Assembly (NCBI GenBank): GCA_964385995.1
Contig: CAYLRF010000070.1
Coordinates: 1-6,973 of the forward strand
Direction: 5' to 3'
Length of the DNA stretch: 6,973 bases
Origin: CAYLRF01 sp964385995
Lineage (GTDB): Bacteria; Bacillota; Clostridia; Lachnospirales; Lachnospiraceae
Under the pieces are notes generated by a model, which saw only the letters and a program-made list of their open reading frames with translations, was not told where the DNA came from and did no database searches. The position numbers and the translations under genes were made by a program. This document shows positions 6,066-6,973 of the stretch, in pieces (within the stretch, counting starts at the first letter, position 1; each line of letters begins with the position of its first letter).

Positions 6066-6329
6066 TTAATCCCAACCGTGGCTTTCGATGTAGGAACGCA
6101 GCATTTCCTCCACCAGCTCATCTCTTTCGACCTTCGAAATGAGTGTTCTGGCGCCGTTGTGGCCCGTGATATAGGTGGGATCTCCCGACATGATATATCC
6201 CACGATCTGGCTTACGGGATTGTATCCCTTTTCGCGGAGGGCTCGGTATACGTCCTCCAGTATTTTTGCCACCTGAAACTGCTGCAATCCCTCGAAATTG
6301 AAAAATTGAGTCTGTGTCTTCCTGTCCAT
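6066..6329 (-). CDS. ireB: IreB family regulatory phosphoprotein (DUF965/UPF0297, YrzL)
   Basis: 87 residues, a small cytoplasmic protein. Residues 8-9 onward, QFFNFEGLQQ, match the family start. The core REKGYNPVSQIVGYIMSGDPTYITGHNGARTLISKVERDELVEEMLRSYI is the invariant block of DUF965. In Enterococcus faecalis, IreB is a substrate of the PASTA kinase IreK on N-terminal threonines and affects cephalosporin resistance; Thr5 and Thr7 here are the candidate equivalents. Inference: the host has a PrkC/IreK kinase elsewhere. It sits 23 bases after mtaB and 17 before ruvX in one apparent operon. The start is firm: AGAGG lies five bases before the ATG. Confidence 0.96.
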   Translation of the reverse strand: MDRKTQTQFFNFEGLQQFQVAKILEDVYRALREKGYNPVSQIVGYIMSGDPTYITGHNGARTLISKVERDELVEEMLRSYIESHGWD

Positions 6330-6334
6330 TCTTT

Positions 6335-6339
6335 CCTCT
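6335..6339 (-). promoter_or_regulatory. Shine-Dalgarno site of ireB
   Basis: AGAGG on the minus strand, five bases before ATG 6329, within the 23-base gap after the mtaB stop. It confirms the ireB start and independent initiation within the operon. Confidence 0.75.
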
Positions 6340-6352
6340 TTCCCGCCGCGCC

Positions 6353-6973
6353 CTACTTTCTAAATATCACCGCGCGGGCGTCATCTTTCCTCCCGTCCTC
6401 AAGGAGCACGTTTACCGTCCGGCCCCGCAGATCCTCATCCGAAAGTATGCCGACCGGCATATACTCGCGTGTATGCCCGACCTGCCGGTACTTTTTGTCT
6501 CTTAAAATTCGCTCCTCTACCAGCACCTCGACATTTTTCCCCACATGCCTTGCCTCGAACATCATTCGCTTCTTACGGTCAAGCTCCGAAAGCAGCGCGC
6601 TTCTGCGAGTCTTCTCTTCCTCCGCTATCTGCCCCTCCATTTGCGCCGCCGCAGTGCCGTCGCGCCTTGAATACTTAAAAATATGCGTCTCGTAGAAGTC
6701 GACGCTGTCTATAAAAGCCATCGACTCGCGAAAATCCTCCTCACTCTCCCCCGGAAATCCCGCGATCACATCGGTCGTGAGTGCCGGATCGTCGAAATAT
6801 TCCCGCAAAAGGCGGCATTTTCGCATATATTCACCGGATGTATAATGCCTGTTCATCCTTTTTAAGGTCGCGTCGCACCCGCTTTGCAAAGACAGATGAA
6901 AATGCGGACATATCTTACCCGCCTTCGAGAGCCGTTCGACAAAGCGCTCGGTGATAATCCCGGGTTCCAGAGA
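6353..6973 (-). CDS. mtaB: MtaB, tRNA t6A37 methylthiotransferase (5' part outside window)
   Basis: 206 C-terminal residues are visible; the frame is open to the right edge, so the N-terminal domain and the CxxxCxxC radical-SAM cysteines lie outside. Visible in order: SLEPGIITERFVERLSKAG at 1-19, PHFHLSLQSGCDATLKRMNR at 23-42, TTDVIAGFPGE at 66-76, FKYSRRDGTAAAQM at 99-112, a helix rich in E, R and K, and a C-terminal TRAM RNA-binding domain at about 145-205 (VGKNVEVLVEE ... TVNVLLEDG). MtaB adds a methylthio group to carbon 2 of t6A at tRNA position 37 using two Fe-S clusters and SAM. PHFHLSLQSGCD and the short TRAM favour MtaB over MiaB and RimO. It is the first visible gene of the operon, ending 23 bases before ireB. 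Confidence 0.95.
   Translation of the reverse strand, partial: SLEPGIITERFVERLSKAGKICPHFHLSLQSGCDATLKRMNRHYTSGEYMRKCRLLREYFDDPALTTDVIAGFPGESEEDFRESMAFIDSVDFYETHIFKYSRRDGTAAAQMEGQIAEEEKTRRSALLSELDRKKRMMFEARHVGKNVEVLVEERILRDKKYRQVGHTREYMPVGILSDEDLRGRTVNVLLEDGRKDDARAVIFRK

Noticed and set aside
6049..6075. TTG start at 6075 for ruvX giving nine more residues
   Set aside because: It overlaps ireB, and the added residues precede the conserved MRxMGLDFG start of the family.
6078..6695. Plus-strand open frame of 205 codons opposite ireB and mtaB
   Set aside because: It lies fully antisense to two strongly conserved genes and shows no recognisable motif.

Overview
The window suggests a Firmicute of class Clostridia, most likely near the Lachnospirales. 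The order mtaB, ireB, ruvX, DUF1292, RNase J, TrmR-type methyltransferase, U32 peptidase-family protein is the usual Firmicutes arrangement around B. subtilis yrzL-yrrK-yrzB-yrrMNO. Shine-Dalgarno-like sites precede several starts, and base composition is near 50% GC. Every supported gene lies on the minus strand, so the operon reads from high to low coordinates. The assignment rests on gene order and protein motifs read by eye; no database search was run.

Right part (6973 to 5323, read leftwards): the C-terminal two thirds or so of MtaB (ms2t6A37 tRNA methylthiotransferase), then IreB (small partner of the PASTA kinase system), RuvX/YqgF (RNase H-fold nuclease) and a DUF1292 protein, with only 17 to 36 bases between genes.

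Middle gap (5322 to 4947, about 376 bases): no intact gene. It holds what looks like a frameshifted remnant of a small helical ORF, one copy of a 62-bp dispersed repeat, and a leader able to fold, just before the TTG start of RNase J.

Centre (4946 to 1089): RNase J, a class I O-methyltransferase (TrmR-like) and a U32-family protein (TrhP-like). In B. subtilis the last two make 5-methoxyuridine at tRNA position 34, so together with MtaB (position 37) this locus concentrates anticodon-loop modification. The second copy of the 62-bp repeat, inverted, forms the last 14 codons and stop of the methyltransferase gene and sits before trhP.

Left part (1016 to 1): a membrane-anchored GH25 muramidase with a C-terminal SH3b domain. 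It is broken: the frame shifts right after the GIDVSKWQG motif, and about 60 residues of the catalytic barrel are absent relative to the family. It runs off the left edge.

The points most worth a second look are the inverted pair of 62-bp repeats (51/62 identical, no gaps), the GH25 deletion-frameshift, the methyltransferase tail extended by repeat sequence, the small remnant ORF, and a 13-base tandem repeat around the trhP stop. I saw no novel defence or biosynthetic system, no tRNA or rRNA gene, no CRISPR array and no transposase.
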